From: Chloroflexota bacterium
GTDB lineage: Bacteria > Chloroflexota > Anaerolineae > UBA1429
Length of the DNA: 64,000 bases
NCBI GenBank assembly: GCA_019873625.1
Contig: JAIOAW010000013.1
Span: 1-64,000 of the forward strand
Direction: 5' to 3'
Below the pieces are notes generated by a model, which was not told where the DNA came from, made no database searches, and saw only the letters and a list, made by a program, of their open reading frames with translations. Within the stretch, counting starts at the first letter, position 1. Each line of letters opens with the position of its first letter. Both the position numbers and the translations under genes were made by a program. Shown here in pieces: positions 16,760 through 25,618 of this stretch.

Positions 16760-18952
16760 ATGTCTACCCCTAAACCTTCAGCGACTTTCGAAGAGGTTTC
16801 GCCGCTCGATGATGAAGAACTCATCCAGAACTTTGTCGCAGCGACAAGCCTTGGCGTCCTATGCGCCAGTTACATTGGGATGATCTTTTCTTTGCAGGAC
16901 ATTTTCCGCTATGGCATCGTCTTTATCATTTTTCTGGCGACGTTTCTTCTCTTCCTTCTCGCCTTCTTGATGCGCCACAGGCAAATTCTCATACCTTGCC
17001 TCATCTACCTCCTTGCGCCGCCGCTGTGTACCTACCTTTTGCTCATCACGACGAGAAACCCTCTATATGCTTATGTCGCTCCTATCGCGGCGATTATGAC
17101 GTTCCAGATTTCTTCGCGGCTTGGGCTGCTCGCCCTTTTGATCAATACGCTGGCGCTCTTCCTTGGCCTGCCCAGAGGATACCTCTTTCACCCAGCCTAT
17201 GCCCTCCTTTGGGTATCGGCGGGCATCGAGTTCGTTTCCACCAATGGCCGAATGACAGTGCTTCAATGGGCCTGGAATAGCCAAGAACGCGCCAAACAAC
17301 TTATGGCTCAGTTACACAACGAAAGGGGTGAACTCAACCGTACGATGGAGGCCCTCACCGAGGCGACGCGCCGCCTCCAACGGATGAACCAAGAGCTCAA
17401 AGTGGCGCGCCAGGAGGCGGACGAGGCTCGTGCGATGAAAGAGCAATTTGTCGCCAACGTGAGCCACGAATTGCGTACCCCTCTCAACCTCATCTTGGGA
17501 TTTGTGGAGATTATGTACTTGAATCCCGAAACCTACCAGGGGGTCATCTGGACGCCCGAACTCGTCAACGATATCCGCGAGGTATATCGAGCAAGCCGGC
17601 ACCTTCAAGCACTTGTAGAGGACGTGCTCGACCTTTCCCGCATCGATGCCCTACGGCTCCCCCTATTCCGAGAGATACAGCCGATACAGCCCATCATAGA
17701 AGAAGCACTGACTACGCTTGCGCCCCTCCTAAAACAGCGTGGTCTTTCATGGGAAGTACACTATGACGAAGACCTGCCCCAAGTCTTTATAGATCGCACC
17801 CGGATACGCCAGGTGATGATCAATATTCTCAACAACGCGGCACGGTTTACGGATAAGGGGGGCGTTACGGTCTTTGTAAGGCAAGAAGAGGAATGCGTTC
17901 ATATAAGCGTATCTGATACGGGAATGGGCATCCCGCCGGATAAACTGGAGGTGATCTTTGAAGAATTTCGGCAGGCTGACCCCAGCCTCAAAGGGCGTGG
18001 GGGAGCCGGCCTGGGCCTTGCCCTAAGCCGTCGTTTCATCCAACTGCACGGCGGGCGTATGTGGGCAGAGAGCCAAGTAGGCCAAGGGACCACAGTGCAT
18101 TTCACCATTCCCCTGCCCGGCTCAAGCAGTGAGTTCGCCCCGCTCGAATATCGGCCGATGCGCATATTGCCCAATGAGCAATCCTCCTCTGTAATCATTG
18201 TGGACGCGGATGCTTCTTTGGCCGATATGCTCAAGCGATATCTAGGCGATCGGCGCGTTCTCTGGGCGCGCGATATCGTTCAGGCCGAGCGCCTCGTCGA
18301 GCGCGAGCACCCTGGGGCGGTCATCGTGAATATGCTGCCTCTGGATGACGATTCCCATTGGCTGGATGTTACGGGGCCTCTCTTTCGCCGTTACAACGTC
18401 CCGATCATTCGCTGCTCGATACCCAGCCCCAGTTGGTTTCAGACCTTGACGGGTATGGACGAGTGCCTTACCAAACCGATTTCATCGAGCGACCTAGAGC
18501 GTGTCCTTGCAACACACTGCCCTGAGGCCAGGACGATCTTGGTGATCGATGATGATACGGGCTTTGTCGCGTTGATGGAGCGTATGCTCAGGACGATCGC
18601 CCCCAATGCACGAATCCTCAGCGCCTATTCGGGCGCTCAGGGAGTGTGCTTAGCCAGCAGCGAGCAGCCGGACCTCATCCTCTTGGATTTGGCTATGCCA
18701 GAGATGGATGGTTTTGAGGTTATGGAGCGGCTGAGGCAAGACGATTCCCTTAAGGGTACAAAAATCGTCGGCGTGACGGCTACAAGTTATGCAGAAGAAG
18801 CGCTCGCGCGCAAAGGGGAACGCCTCACGTTGCTTCAGCCTAGGGGCCTTGCTACGGGGAATTGGGTGGCTATCTTGAACACGCTCTTACAGCATGTTCG
18901 GCCCGACTATGTCTCTGAAGAGGCTGCGCGCGAGAGCACCCGTAACAGTTGA
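16760..18952 (+). CDS. Hybrid membrane histidine kinase with two receiver domains
   Basis: 730 residues from ATG 16760, after AAGGAGGG. Residues about 25-165 hold six TM segments, then a coiled coil. A HisKA domain follows with phospho-accepting His236 (NVSHELRTPLN), and HATPase_c with N, G1 and G2 boxes (NILNNAARF, DTGMGIP, GAGLGLAL). Two receiver domains follow. The first has Asn524 where the phospho-Asp belongs (VIVNMLP) and is probably dead. The second has an intact Asp643 (LLDLAMPEMDG). No recognisable sensor domain outside the membrane is seen. The 3' end overlaps the convergent response-regulator gene by 46 nt. Confidence 0.88.
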   Translation: MSTPKPSATFEEVSPLDDEELIQNFVAATSLGVLCASYIGMIFSLQDIFRYGIVFIIFLATFLLFLLAFLMRHRQILIPCLIYLLAPPLCTYLLLITTRNPLYAYVAPIAAIMTFQISSRLGLLALLINTLALFLGLPRGYLFHPAYALLWVSAGIEFVSTNGRMTVLQWAWNSQERAKQLMAQLHNERGELNRTMEALTEATRRLQRMNQELKVARQEADEARAMKEQFVANVSHELRTPLNLILGFVEIMYLNPETYQGVIWTPELVNDIREVYRASRHLQALVEDVLDLSRIDALRLPLFREIQPIQPIIEEALTTLAPLLKQRGLSWEVHYDEDLPQVFIDRTRIRQVMINILNNAARFTDKGGVTVFVRQEEECVHISVSDTGMGIPPDKLEVIFEEFRQADPSLKGRGGAGLGLALSRRFIQLHGGRMWAESQVGQGTTVHFTIPLPGSSSEFAPLEYRPMRILPNEQSSSVIIVDADASLADMLKRYLGDRRVLWARDIVQAERLVEREHPGAVIVNMLPLDDDSHWLDVTGPLFRRYNVPIIRCSIPSPSWFQTLTGMDECLTKPISSSDLERVLATHCPEARTILVIDDDTGFVALMERMLRTIAPNARILSAYSGAQGVCLASSEQPDLILLDLAMPEMDGFEVMERLRQDDSLKGTKIVGVTATSYAEEALARKGERLTLLQPRGLATGNWVAILNTLLQHVRPDYVSEEAARESTRNS

Positions 18953-20109
18953 GCGCGATCTACGGGTTTGTGTAAAAAGGAATCCGCTCCCAAAGCGGCT
19001 GAGAGGTCGGGGTCGTTGATGATAGAGCAAACGATGATCTTGGCGTTACGCCCTTCTTCCGTATTGCGAAGGGCCTGCAACCCTTCCCAACCATCCTGAT
19101 CAGGCATCATAATATCCAGAAGGATGATATGAGGACAAAGTTCTTGGACCATCGTGAGGGCCTCTTGGATGCTTTTGGCCCCGTATACCCGATAAGGCTC
19201 CCCTTGAAGATAGCGCCGAAAGAGGGCGATCAGCCCTTCATTATCATCCACCACAAGGACGATGCGATCCGGCGCGGCGTTCAACGAGAAAGCCAAGCGG
19301 ACTTGCCCGCCCGGCAACTCCTGGCGTTGTAACGGCGCCTGGAGCGAAAAGAGAATTTGTTGCGCGACGGCATAAGGCCCCGCAGCCTCCAGGTTTTCCT
19401 CTGTAACAGCGGGGTGATAGGAGAAGATGATCTCTACGCCGGCCGGCGAAGCCCCTACACTCACCGAGACTTGGGAATCCCGATGGTATTGCACAACGTG
19501 GCTCAAGAGGTTGATGAGCGCCTGACGGGCCATCATTCGATTGGCCGTTACCAACGTGTAGCCGGCGGGTGGTTCAAAATGAAGAGTAATCCCCCGCCGT
19601 TCTGCCAAAGGTTGAACGACCTGGATGGCCTCCTCTACCAATTCCACAGGCGAGAAGCGCTGCTCGCCAGCCACAGAAAGCCGTTCGACCTCATCGCGAA
19701 GGCGCGCAAACGGTTTCGAAAGGCCATTTTCTGGGGCTAGGTCTCCCGTCTCGGCCGAAAGGAGAATCTCTCCAATGGCTTGAGCGCCCCTTTGAAGTAG
19801 GCGGTAGGCCTGGCGTTCGCTGATCCCCAATTGCATAGCGATGGAGATGATGCTCTGCTTGGCGATGGCATAGCGATAGACGACCTGATAACACTGGGCG
19901 GCAAGGCTATCCGCAGAGATATGGGGGCCTGGGTCGAGCGATTCGATGGCCAAGCGCAGCATACGCCGCAGCAACTGCCCTCGAGAAACGGCGGAGGCAC
20001 GGGCAAGGAACGGCACCTCTTGGGTGAGGGGGTGCGTCTCCAGATATGCTGGATCATCCAGGTGCGCGAGGGCGCTGCGGACGGCTAGCGCGATATCCGA
20101 TTGTTCCAT
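18907..20109 (-). CDS. Response-regulator-like protein: HTH-like N-terminus, degenerate ATPase, C-terminal receiver
   Basis: 400 residues. Residues about 75-110 contain a helix-turn-helix-like segment (SIAMQLGISERQAYRLLQRG). Residues about 150-285 resemble a histidine-kinase ATPase domain (RQALINLLSHVVQY as N-box, LAFSLN at the end) but lack a clear DxGxG box and any HisKA His. A normal receiver follows, with Asp in IILLDIMMPDQDG. Having the receiver last, after a dead ATPase-like domain, is unusual. It probably works with the convergent hybrid kinase, which it overlaps tail to tail by 46 nt. Output mode is unknown. Confidence 0.7.
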   Translation of the reverse strand: MEQSDIALAVRSALAHLDDPAYLETHPLTQEVPFLARASAVSRGQLLRRMLRLAIESLDPGPHISADSLAAQCYQVVYRYAIAKQSIISIAMQLGISERQAYRLLQRGAQAIGEILLSAETGDLAPENGLSKPFARLRDEVERLSVAGEQRFSPVELVEEAIQVVQPLAERRGITLHFEPPAGYTLVTANRMMARQALINLLSHVVQYHRDSQVSVSVGASPAGVEIIFSYHPAVTEENLEAAGPYAVAQQILFSLQAPLQRQELPGGQVRLAFSLNAAPDRIVLVVDDNEGLIALFRRYLQGEPYRVYGAKSIQEALTMVQELCPHIILLDIMMPDQDGWEGLQALRNTEEGRNAKIIVCSIINDPDLSAALGADSFLHKPVDRAQLLRVLSRAASSET

Positions 20110-20325
20110 GAAACTTTCCGTCAGAAGATGTCAAAAGTGGGCGGTCATTCGGGTGCCAAGTTGCTAAAATAATAGTATGGGTGGTGGGTATCGTCAACCG
20201 GGTTCCCACACACCTCGGCGTTCGCATAGGCACGCTTTGACGAGAAAGGAGGAAAAGACCGCCATTCATTCACGCCGCTCTTGGTTGTTCCGCTAGGCTC
20301 GAGAATTGAGGGAGGAGATTGATCC

Positions 20326-21753
20326 ATGCAAGCGAAGACTTTTAAGCGTCGCGATTTTATCCGGGCAGCCGCATTGGCCGCCACAGGGGTTTTGGCAGCC
20401 GCTTGCCAACCCAAAGTCGTTGAGGTCGAAAAGGTCGTCAAAGAGACGGTCGTCGTCGCAGGCACTCCGCAAGTGGTCGAGAAGGTCGTCAAAGAGGTCG
20501 TCAAAGAGACGGTGGTCGTCGAGAAAAAGGTCGAAGTGCCTGCCAAAGGCATCAAGATCCAGATGTACCACGCGTGGCACCGCGCTATCGCTGGCCCCGT
20601 CATTGAGCCGATGGTGCGCGAGTTTGAGCAGACGCACCCGGGCATTTTCATCGCGCTGACGGGCGCCGTTCCCGCTGAACTCGGCCCTATGATTATGGCC
20701 GCCGTAGCCGCGGGCACGCCGCCGAGCATCACCTGGGGAAGTTTTGGGCCCTTGGTAAGAGCACAAGCGGTAGTACCTGTTGACGACTACATCACCAAGT
20801 ATGGTTACGAGAAGGATAAATTATATCCATACTTGGTGGAGGCCTATACGATCAAAGGCAAACTCATGGCGATGCCAGTGGAAAACTCTTCCGTTTCATA
20901 CTGGTATCACAACCCCCTCCTTGAGAAAGCTGGTTTGGACAAACCTAAATCAGACTGGGATTGGAATGACCTTGCTGAATATGGCCGGAAACTAACCATT
21001 GTAGAGGGCGGAGTGCCCGTCCAATATGGCCTTGTTCAGCACATGAACAAACATTATTATTTCCTCACACTTCTGTACCAGTTGGGCGGTTCATTCCTTA
21101 CTGAAGATCTCACCAAGCCCGCTTTCAACTCCGAAGCGGGAGTCAAGGCATTGACGTGGATTGCAGACCGCGTTCTGAAAGACAAGTCGGTGCCACCTCC
21201 GGGAGGCGGGTTCGAAAACGGCTTCGTTTCATTGAAATACGCTATGGCTTTTGACGGCCCTTGGCGCTTCGGAAACTACGTCAATGAACTGAAACTAGAT
21301 CTCGAAACGGTCATTCATCCCACAGGCCCCGATACTGGTCGCCAAGATACGATCGTGTATGGCGGCACTTTGCAGCTGATGAAGACGACCCCCGAAGAGC
21401 AAGATGCGGCTTTCCAGTTCTTGGCGTGGTTCCTAAGCAAAGATAATAATGCTCGTTGGGCTGTAGAAACCGGCTATTTGCCCGTTCGCACTGATTCGGC
21501 CGAAACGCCCAAATACAAAGATTTTCTGGCCGGTCAAGGCAAAGTGATGGCCTCCTTCCTGGAAGGGTTCAAGTATGGCCATCTGCGCGAAGGAAGCGTG
21601 GTGCTGCCCAAGTACGGAGACATGACCACAATCTTCAATGACGAGTGTTGGGACCGGGTCATGCTGGGCGAGCGAACGGTCGAAGAGGGTCTTGCCGCGG
21701 CGGAAAAGGCGATCCTCGCGGATAAGACGCTGTTTGAACGCATTGACCTGTAA
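20326..21753 (+). CDS. ABC sugar transporter substrate-binding lipoprotein
   Basis: 475 residues. The N-terminus combines a twin-Arg-like RRDFIRA and a lipobox (LAAAC, Cys at about residue 26), so it is a membrane-anchored lipoprotein, perhaps Tat-exported. A VEKVVKETVVV-type linker, common in Chloroflexota binding proteins, follows. The rest is a family 1 (MalE/UgpB-like) solute-binding fold. GGGAGGAG lies ahead of the ATG. Two MalF/MalG-type permeases follow, with no ATPase gene, so a shared MsmX-type ATPase elsewhere is likely. The ligand is probably a sugar or oligosaccharide. Confidence 0.92.
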   Translation: MQAKTFKRRDFIRAAALAATGVLAAACQPKVVEVEKVVKETVVVAGTPQVVEKVVKEVVKETVVVEKKVEVPAKGIKIQMYHAWHRAIAGPVIEPMVREFEQTHPGIFIALTGAVPAELGPMIMAAVAAGTPPSITWGSFGPLVRAQAVVPVDDYITKYGYEKDKLYPYLVEAYTIKGKLMAMPVENSSVSYWYHNPLLEKAGLDKPKSDWDWNDLAEYGRKLTIVEGGVPVQYGLVQHMNKHYYFLTLLYQLGGSFLTEDLTKPAFNSEAGVKALTWIADRVLKDKSVPPPGGGFENGFVSLKYAMAFDGPWRFGNYVNELKLDLETVIHPTGPDTGRQDTIVYGGTLQLMKTTPEEQDAAFQFLAWFLSKDNNARWAVETGYLPVRTDSAETPKYKDFLAGQGKVMASFLEGFKYGHLREGSVVLPKYGDMTTIFNDECWDRVMLGERTVEEGLAAAEKAILADKTLFERIDL

Positions 21754-21770
21754 AAGACGTTTCGACGTAA

Positions 21771-21798
21771 GCCCTGCCGAGGTTAACCTCGGCAGGGC
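21771..21798 (+). other. Intercistronic 28-nt perfect palindrome after the binding-protein gene
   Basis: GCCCTGCCGAGGTT and its complement form a stem with no T-run. Such hairpins between a binding-protein gene and its permeases usually stabilise the upstream mRNA, so that the binding protein is made in excess. Confidence 0.7.
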
Positions 21799-21820
21799 AC
21801 CTCCCTTGGAAAGGACAATA

Positions 21821-22753
21821 ATGACTACTCGCACTGGCACTATTGAGCGAAAGGGATGGACAAACTTCCAGGACTGGCTTTCGCGAAAGGAAGAGATAAT
21901 ATCAGGGTATGCTTTCCTTTTACCTACCTTGATAAGCGTGCTGATTTTCGTTGTTTTTCCCGTTTTTTTCTCGTTTTACATTAGCTTCCACAAGTACGAT
22001 TACCTATCGGCGGAGCGCCCTTTTGTGGGATTTGATAACTATGTCCGCCTTTTTACGAGCGAGAAATTCTGGCAGACGCTTGCCAACACTGCACGTTACG
22101 CATTGGCCATTGTGCCGCTAAATCTTATTGTCGCCCTCGGCCTCGCACTTCTCATCAACCGCCATATTCCTGCAATCAATGTGTTTCGAACTGCTTATTT
22201 TAGTCCAGTGGTCACCTCAAGCGTGGCCGTCGCTATGATTTGGTCTTGGATTTTCGACCCGGGATTTGGGCTTTTGAACCATCTCTTGCGTCTCGTAGGA
22301 CTTCAACCCCAATTGTGGCTTGGGAGCCCCAAATGGGCAATCTGGTGCTTAGTTTTTATGGCCACATGGAATGGCGCGGGTTACAATATGATGATCTTCC
22401 TGGCAGGCCTTCAGGGCATCTCGCAAGAGTATTATGATGCCGCTACAGTGGATGGAGCAAATAGTTTCCAGCGTTTTATTCACATCACTTGGCCGTTACT
22501 CAGCCCCACAACCTTTTTCGTTGTGATTACAGGGTTCATCGGAGCTCTTCAGGTATTCGATCAAGTGTTTGTTCTCACTAAAGGAGGGCCTGCTGGTTCA
22601 ACAAGAACGATTGTATACTATCTGTGGGAGCAAGGGTTCCAGTATTTTGATATGGGCTTTGCAAGCGCTTTGGCTTACGTCTTGTTCGCGCTTATTTTCA
22701 TCCTCACCCAAATTAACTGGCGCTTTGGCAGCCGACTTGTCCACTATCAATAA
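21821..22753 (+). CDS. ABC sugar transporter permease, MalF/UgpA type
   Basis: 310 residues from ATG 21821, preceded by GGAAAGGA; the track ORF begins inside the previous gene. It has six TM helices and the EAA loop (YYDAATVDGANSFQRFIHIT) that docks the ATPase. It pairs with the next permease to form the channel for the substrate delivered by the lipoprotein. Base composition is a little more AT-rich than the neighbouring genes, as expected for a membrane protein. Confidence 0.93.
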   Translation: MTTRTGTIERKGWTNFQDWLSRKEEIISGYAFLLPTLISVLIFVVFPVFFSFYISFHKYDYLSAERPFVGFDNYVRLFTSEKFWQTLANTARYALAIVPLNLIVALGLALLINRHIPAINVFRTAYFSPVVTSSVAVAMIWSWIFDPGFGLLNHLLRLVGLQPQLWLGSPKWAIWCLVFMATWNGAGYNMMIFLAGLQGISQEYYDAATVDGANSFQRFIHITWPLLSPTTFFVVITGFIGALQVFDQVFVLTKGGPAGSTRTIVYYLWEQGFQYFDMGFASALAYVLFALIFILTQINWRFGSRLVHYQ

Positions 22754-22770
22754 AAGGTTTGGGAGGCTGA

Positions 22771-23622
22771 ATGAAAAGAGTTATTCCTCTTAAGGTGCGC
22801 CTTGCGCAGGCCGCCAAGTTGTTTCTTATTTACATAGTCCTCTGTGCAATAGCGGTTATCATGATCGGACCATTCTTGTGGATGGTTTCGACAGCCGTCA
22901 AACCGCTGCAAGAAGTGTACGTTTACCCTCCCAAGATTATTCCTTCCCGACTGTCCCTTGAGAACCTCCGCGAAGTGATGCGGATCATCCCTATTTTTCG
23001 CTATCTCCTGAACACAGCCTATCTCGCAGTGGTGGGAACAGCTCTCCAATTGCTCATTGCCTCGATGGCTGCCTATGCATTTGCACGGCTCAACTTCCCA
23101 GGGCGAGATACCATTTTTTTCCTTTTCCTCGGCACTATGATGATTCCCGGGGCTGTCACGATGATCCCCACGTTTATCATTATGAAAGTTTTCGGTTGGA
23201 TGGATAGTTACAATGCCATCATCATTCCCAGTATGGCCAGCGCCTTCGGCACATTCCTTCTTCGCCAGTTTTTCCTGACGATCCCGAACGAACTCGAGGA
23301 TGCCGCTCGCATTGACGGCGCAGGCCGGGTGCGATTCTATCTCACTATTCTATTACCACTATCTATTCCCGCCATGGTGACGTTAGGCATTTTCAACTTT
23401 CTCGGGCGTTGGAATGCGTTTATGTGGCCTTTGCTCATCCTGCGCACCAAGACCAAGTTCCCCATCCAACTGGGATTGGCTATGTTTCGCAGCGAGTGGA
23501 CGCAAAGTACCCACCTTATGATGACGGCCACGACCATTTCCGTCATCCCCCTTCTTATCGTCTTTGTAGCCGCACAGAAATACTTTGTGCAAGGCGTGGT
23601 GCTCTCTGGCCTGAAAGGCTGA
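22771..23622 (+). CDS. ABC sugar transporter permease, MalG/UgpE type
   Basis: 283 residues, six TM helices, EAA loop ELEDAARIDGAGRVRFYLTI. It begins 17 nt after the first permease and follows GGGAGG. It is the second half of the transmembrane channel. Confidence 0.93.
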   Translation: MKRVIPLKVRLAQAAKLFLIYIVLCAIAVIMIGPFLWMVSTAVKPLQEVYVYPPKIIPSRLSLENLREVMRIIPIFRYLLNTAYLAVVGTALQLLIASMAAYAFARLNFPGRDTIFFLFLGTMMIPGAVTMIPTFIIMKVFGWMDSYNAIIIPSMASAFGTFLLRQFFLTIPNELEDAARIDGAGRVRFYLTILLPLSIPAMVTLGIFNFLGRWNAFMWPLLILRTKTKFPIQLGLAMFRSEWTQSTHLMMTATTISVIPLLIVFVAAQKYFVQGVVLSGLKG

Positions 23623-23647
23623 ATATAGGTTACGGAAAGGAGTTTCG

Positions 23648-24712
23648 ATGATTAACGGCAAGATCGCTGTCGGCATCGTGGGTGCGGGGCACATTACGAA
23701 TCAGCGCCACATCCCAAACTTCCGAGAGGCGGGTGCAGAAGTCGTCGCCTTAGCCGATGTCGCTGAAGGACGCGCGGCGCGTATGGCTGCCAAGTGGGAT
23801 ATCCCCCATGCCTTCACGGATTACCGGGAGATGCTCGCTCTCCCCGAGATTGACGCGATTTCTATTTGTGTGCCGCCTTTTGTCCACAAAGAGGTGGCCC
23901 TTGCGGCCTTTGAGGCGGGCAAACATGTTTATCTGGAAAAGCCCCCGGCTATGAACGAGGCCGAGATGATCGAAATCGTGAAGGCAGGCCGGCAGGCCGG
24001 GAAGCTCCTTATGGCCGGTTCCAATTCGGTTTATTGGAACCGCACTCAAGCTCTCAAGAAAATGATTGATGCGGGCGACTTGGGCGAGATCTATCTCGTC
24101 AAAAGCCTCGGGGCGGGTCGAAGGCACATCCCACGGGGATGGTTCCGCATCAAACGGCTGGCGGGCGGCGGCGTCGGCATGGATGGAGGCTCACACACGA
24201 TTGACCGCATTCTGTATCTCCTCAACACGCCCAAACCCGTCTCGGTGATCGCCCAGACGTATGACAAATTTGCTGACTATGTCCCCAAAGCCAGTTACTT
24301 GGCCATTGACATCGAAGAAGGCACCCAAACGGATGTACCTCGTGCCGATGTCGAGGATACGGTCGTGGCCTTTATTCAGTTCGACAATGGCTGCACCTTT
24401 ATGATGGAGAACGCCTGGGCGGCGAACATCTCGGGCGGAGGTGGTACTTGGATGTACGGTACGAAGGCGGGCGTTTCCCTTAACCCCTTCACCGTTTACA
24501 GCGAAACGCCGCAGGGCATCCTCACGGATATTACGCCCGTTGTGCCCGAAGGGCCGCAAACTCATGTGGAAGCGTTAAGCCATTTTGTCACGTGCATCCG
24601 CGAAGGGCGCGAGACGGAAAGCCCCGGCGAGCGAAGTATTGTCACGATGCGCATCTTGGATGCCATCTACAAATCTGCCTCGATGGGTGGGCGTGAAGTT
24701 CGGCTGGATTAG
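23648..24712 (+). CDS. Gfo/Idh/MocA-family NAD(P)-dependent oxidoreductase
   Basis: 354 residues. The N-terminal Rossmann domain opens VGIVGAGHITNQRHIP and contains the family Glu-Lys-Pro motif (VYLEKPPAM). The C-terminal alpha/beta domain carries DGGSHTIDRILYL with the usual catalytic His. It is likely to oxidise or reduce a sugar or inositol derivative. It sits 25 nt behind the importer permeases and 20 nt before a sugar isomerase, so it probably acts on the imported substrate. Confidence 0.9.
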   Translation: MINGKIAVGIVGAGHITNQRHIPNFREAGAEVVALADVAEGRAARMAAKWDIPHAFTDYREMLALPEIDAISICVPPFVHKEVALAAFEAGKHVYLEKPPAMNEAEMIEIVKAGRQAGKLLMAGSNSVYWNRTQALKKMIDAGDLGEIYLVKSLGAGRRHIPRGWFRIKRLAGGGVGMDGGSHTIDRILYLLNTPKPVSVIAQTYDKFADYVPKASYLAIDIEEGTQTDVPRADVEDTVVAFIQFDNGCTFMMENAWAANISGGGGTWMYGTKAGVSLNPFTVYSETPQGILTDITPVVPEGPQTHVEALSHFVTCIREGRETESPGERSIVTMRILDAIYKSASMGGREVRLD

Positions 24713-24732
24713 GCAAAAAACTAGGAGGAAAG

Positions 24733-25536
24733 ATGTTCAAAACGGGCGTCATCACAGCCAGTTGGGTTATGGAGATTAATGACTACCAGCATGCCCCGTG
24801 GCCTGAGTTAGTCCAAAAGCACTGGGAAAAGTTCGGTTATGACGAATTGGACGCGCTTTTGGGGCGCATCGCCAAAATGGGTTTCGGCTATGTAGAACTA
24901 TGGATCGGCCATACCGGCGATATGTGCCGCACAGCGCTCTGGAAAGGCAAAACCCCTGGCGATATCGTCAAACTGTTCGACAAGCACGGCCTCAAGATCG
25001 CCTCATTTTGCCCAGGGGGGATTGGGAAGGATACCGAAGCCGAGCCGATTTTCGAATTTGCCAAGGGGCTTGGTGTCTCGATGGTTACCGGCTGGATGGG
25101 GCCTCAGCCCGAATGGTGGCCCACGATGGTTTCTTACCTCGAGCGGTACGATATGCGCTACGGCATCGAGCCCCATGGGCCAGAGTATTCCATCGCCACT
25201 CCGGAGCAGATTAACGCGGCTTGTGCGCTTTCGCCACGCCTTGGCGCTTGCCCTGATACGGGCGTCTTCGTCCACCAAGGCGTGGATGCCGTTGAAGGGG
25301 TGAGGGCCATCTTACCGCATGTCATCCACACGCACCTAAAGGGGTTCAACAAGGCCCAAAATCGCTCCTGCGCGCCCGGCGACGATGATATCGGCCTGGA
25401 TCAGGTGGTGCGGATGCTGAGAGATAGCAACTATCAGGGCGTGTATTCCCTCGAATACGAGATAGATCACAACCCTGATGCGGAATTGAAACGTTCGCTC
25501 GAGTGGATGTTGGGCATTCTGAACGAGAAAAAGTAA
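24733..25536 (+). CDS. Sugar phosphate isomerase/epimerase (xylose isomerase-like TIM barrel)
   Basis: 267 residues with the AP-endonuclease-2/xylose-isomerase-like fold. Metal-binding candidates lie in YGIEPHGPEYS, CPDTGVFVHQG, HTHLKGFN and a C-terminal YSLEYEID. Probable sugar isomerase or epimerase acting with the upstream oxidoreductase; substrate unknown. It is the last gene of the importer operon, before a strong terminator. GGAGGAAAG precedes the ATG. Confidence 0.87.
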   Translation: MFKTGVITASWVMEINDYQHAPWPELVQKHWEKFGYDELDALLGRIAKMGFGYVELWIGHTGDMCRTALWKGKTPGDIVKLFDKHGLKIASFCPGGIGKDTEAEPIFEFAKGLGVSMVTGWMGPQPEWWPTMVSYLERYDMRYGIEPHGPEYSIATPEQINAACALSPRLGACPDTGVFVHQGVDAVEGVRAILPHVIHTHLKGFNKAQNRSCAPGDDDIGLDQVVRMLRDSNYQGVYSLEYEIDHNPDAELKRSLEWMLGILNEKK

Positions 25537-25549
25537 TATGCCCCCCTTG

Positions 25550-25591
25550 CGGTGCCCCGAGGCGTGACAAACCCTCGGGGCACCGTATTTT
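25550..25591 (+). terminator. Terminator of the sugar importer operon
   Basis: CGGTGCCCCGAGG pairs with CCTCGGGGCACCG (13 bp) and is followed by TATTTT. A second small hairpin (GCCCTC/GAGGGC) lies 15 nt further on, before the convergent defence operon. Confidence 0.9.
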
Positions 25592-25618
25592 CCCTTTTGC
25601 GCGCCCTCCAGAGGGCCT

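Noticed and set aside
20326-25591. Genomic island status for the sugar importer operon because of lower GC.
   Set aside because: The drop is modest and concentrated in permease genes with many hydrophobic codons; no integrase, tRNA boundary or flanking repeats.
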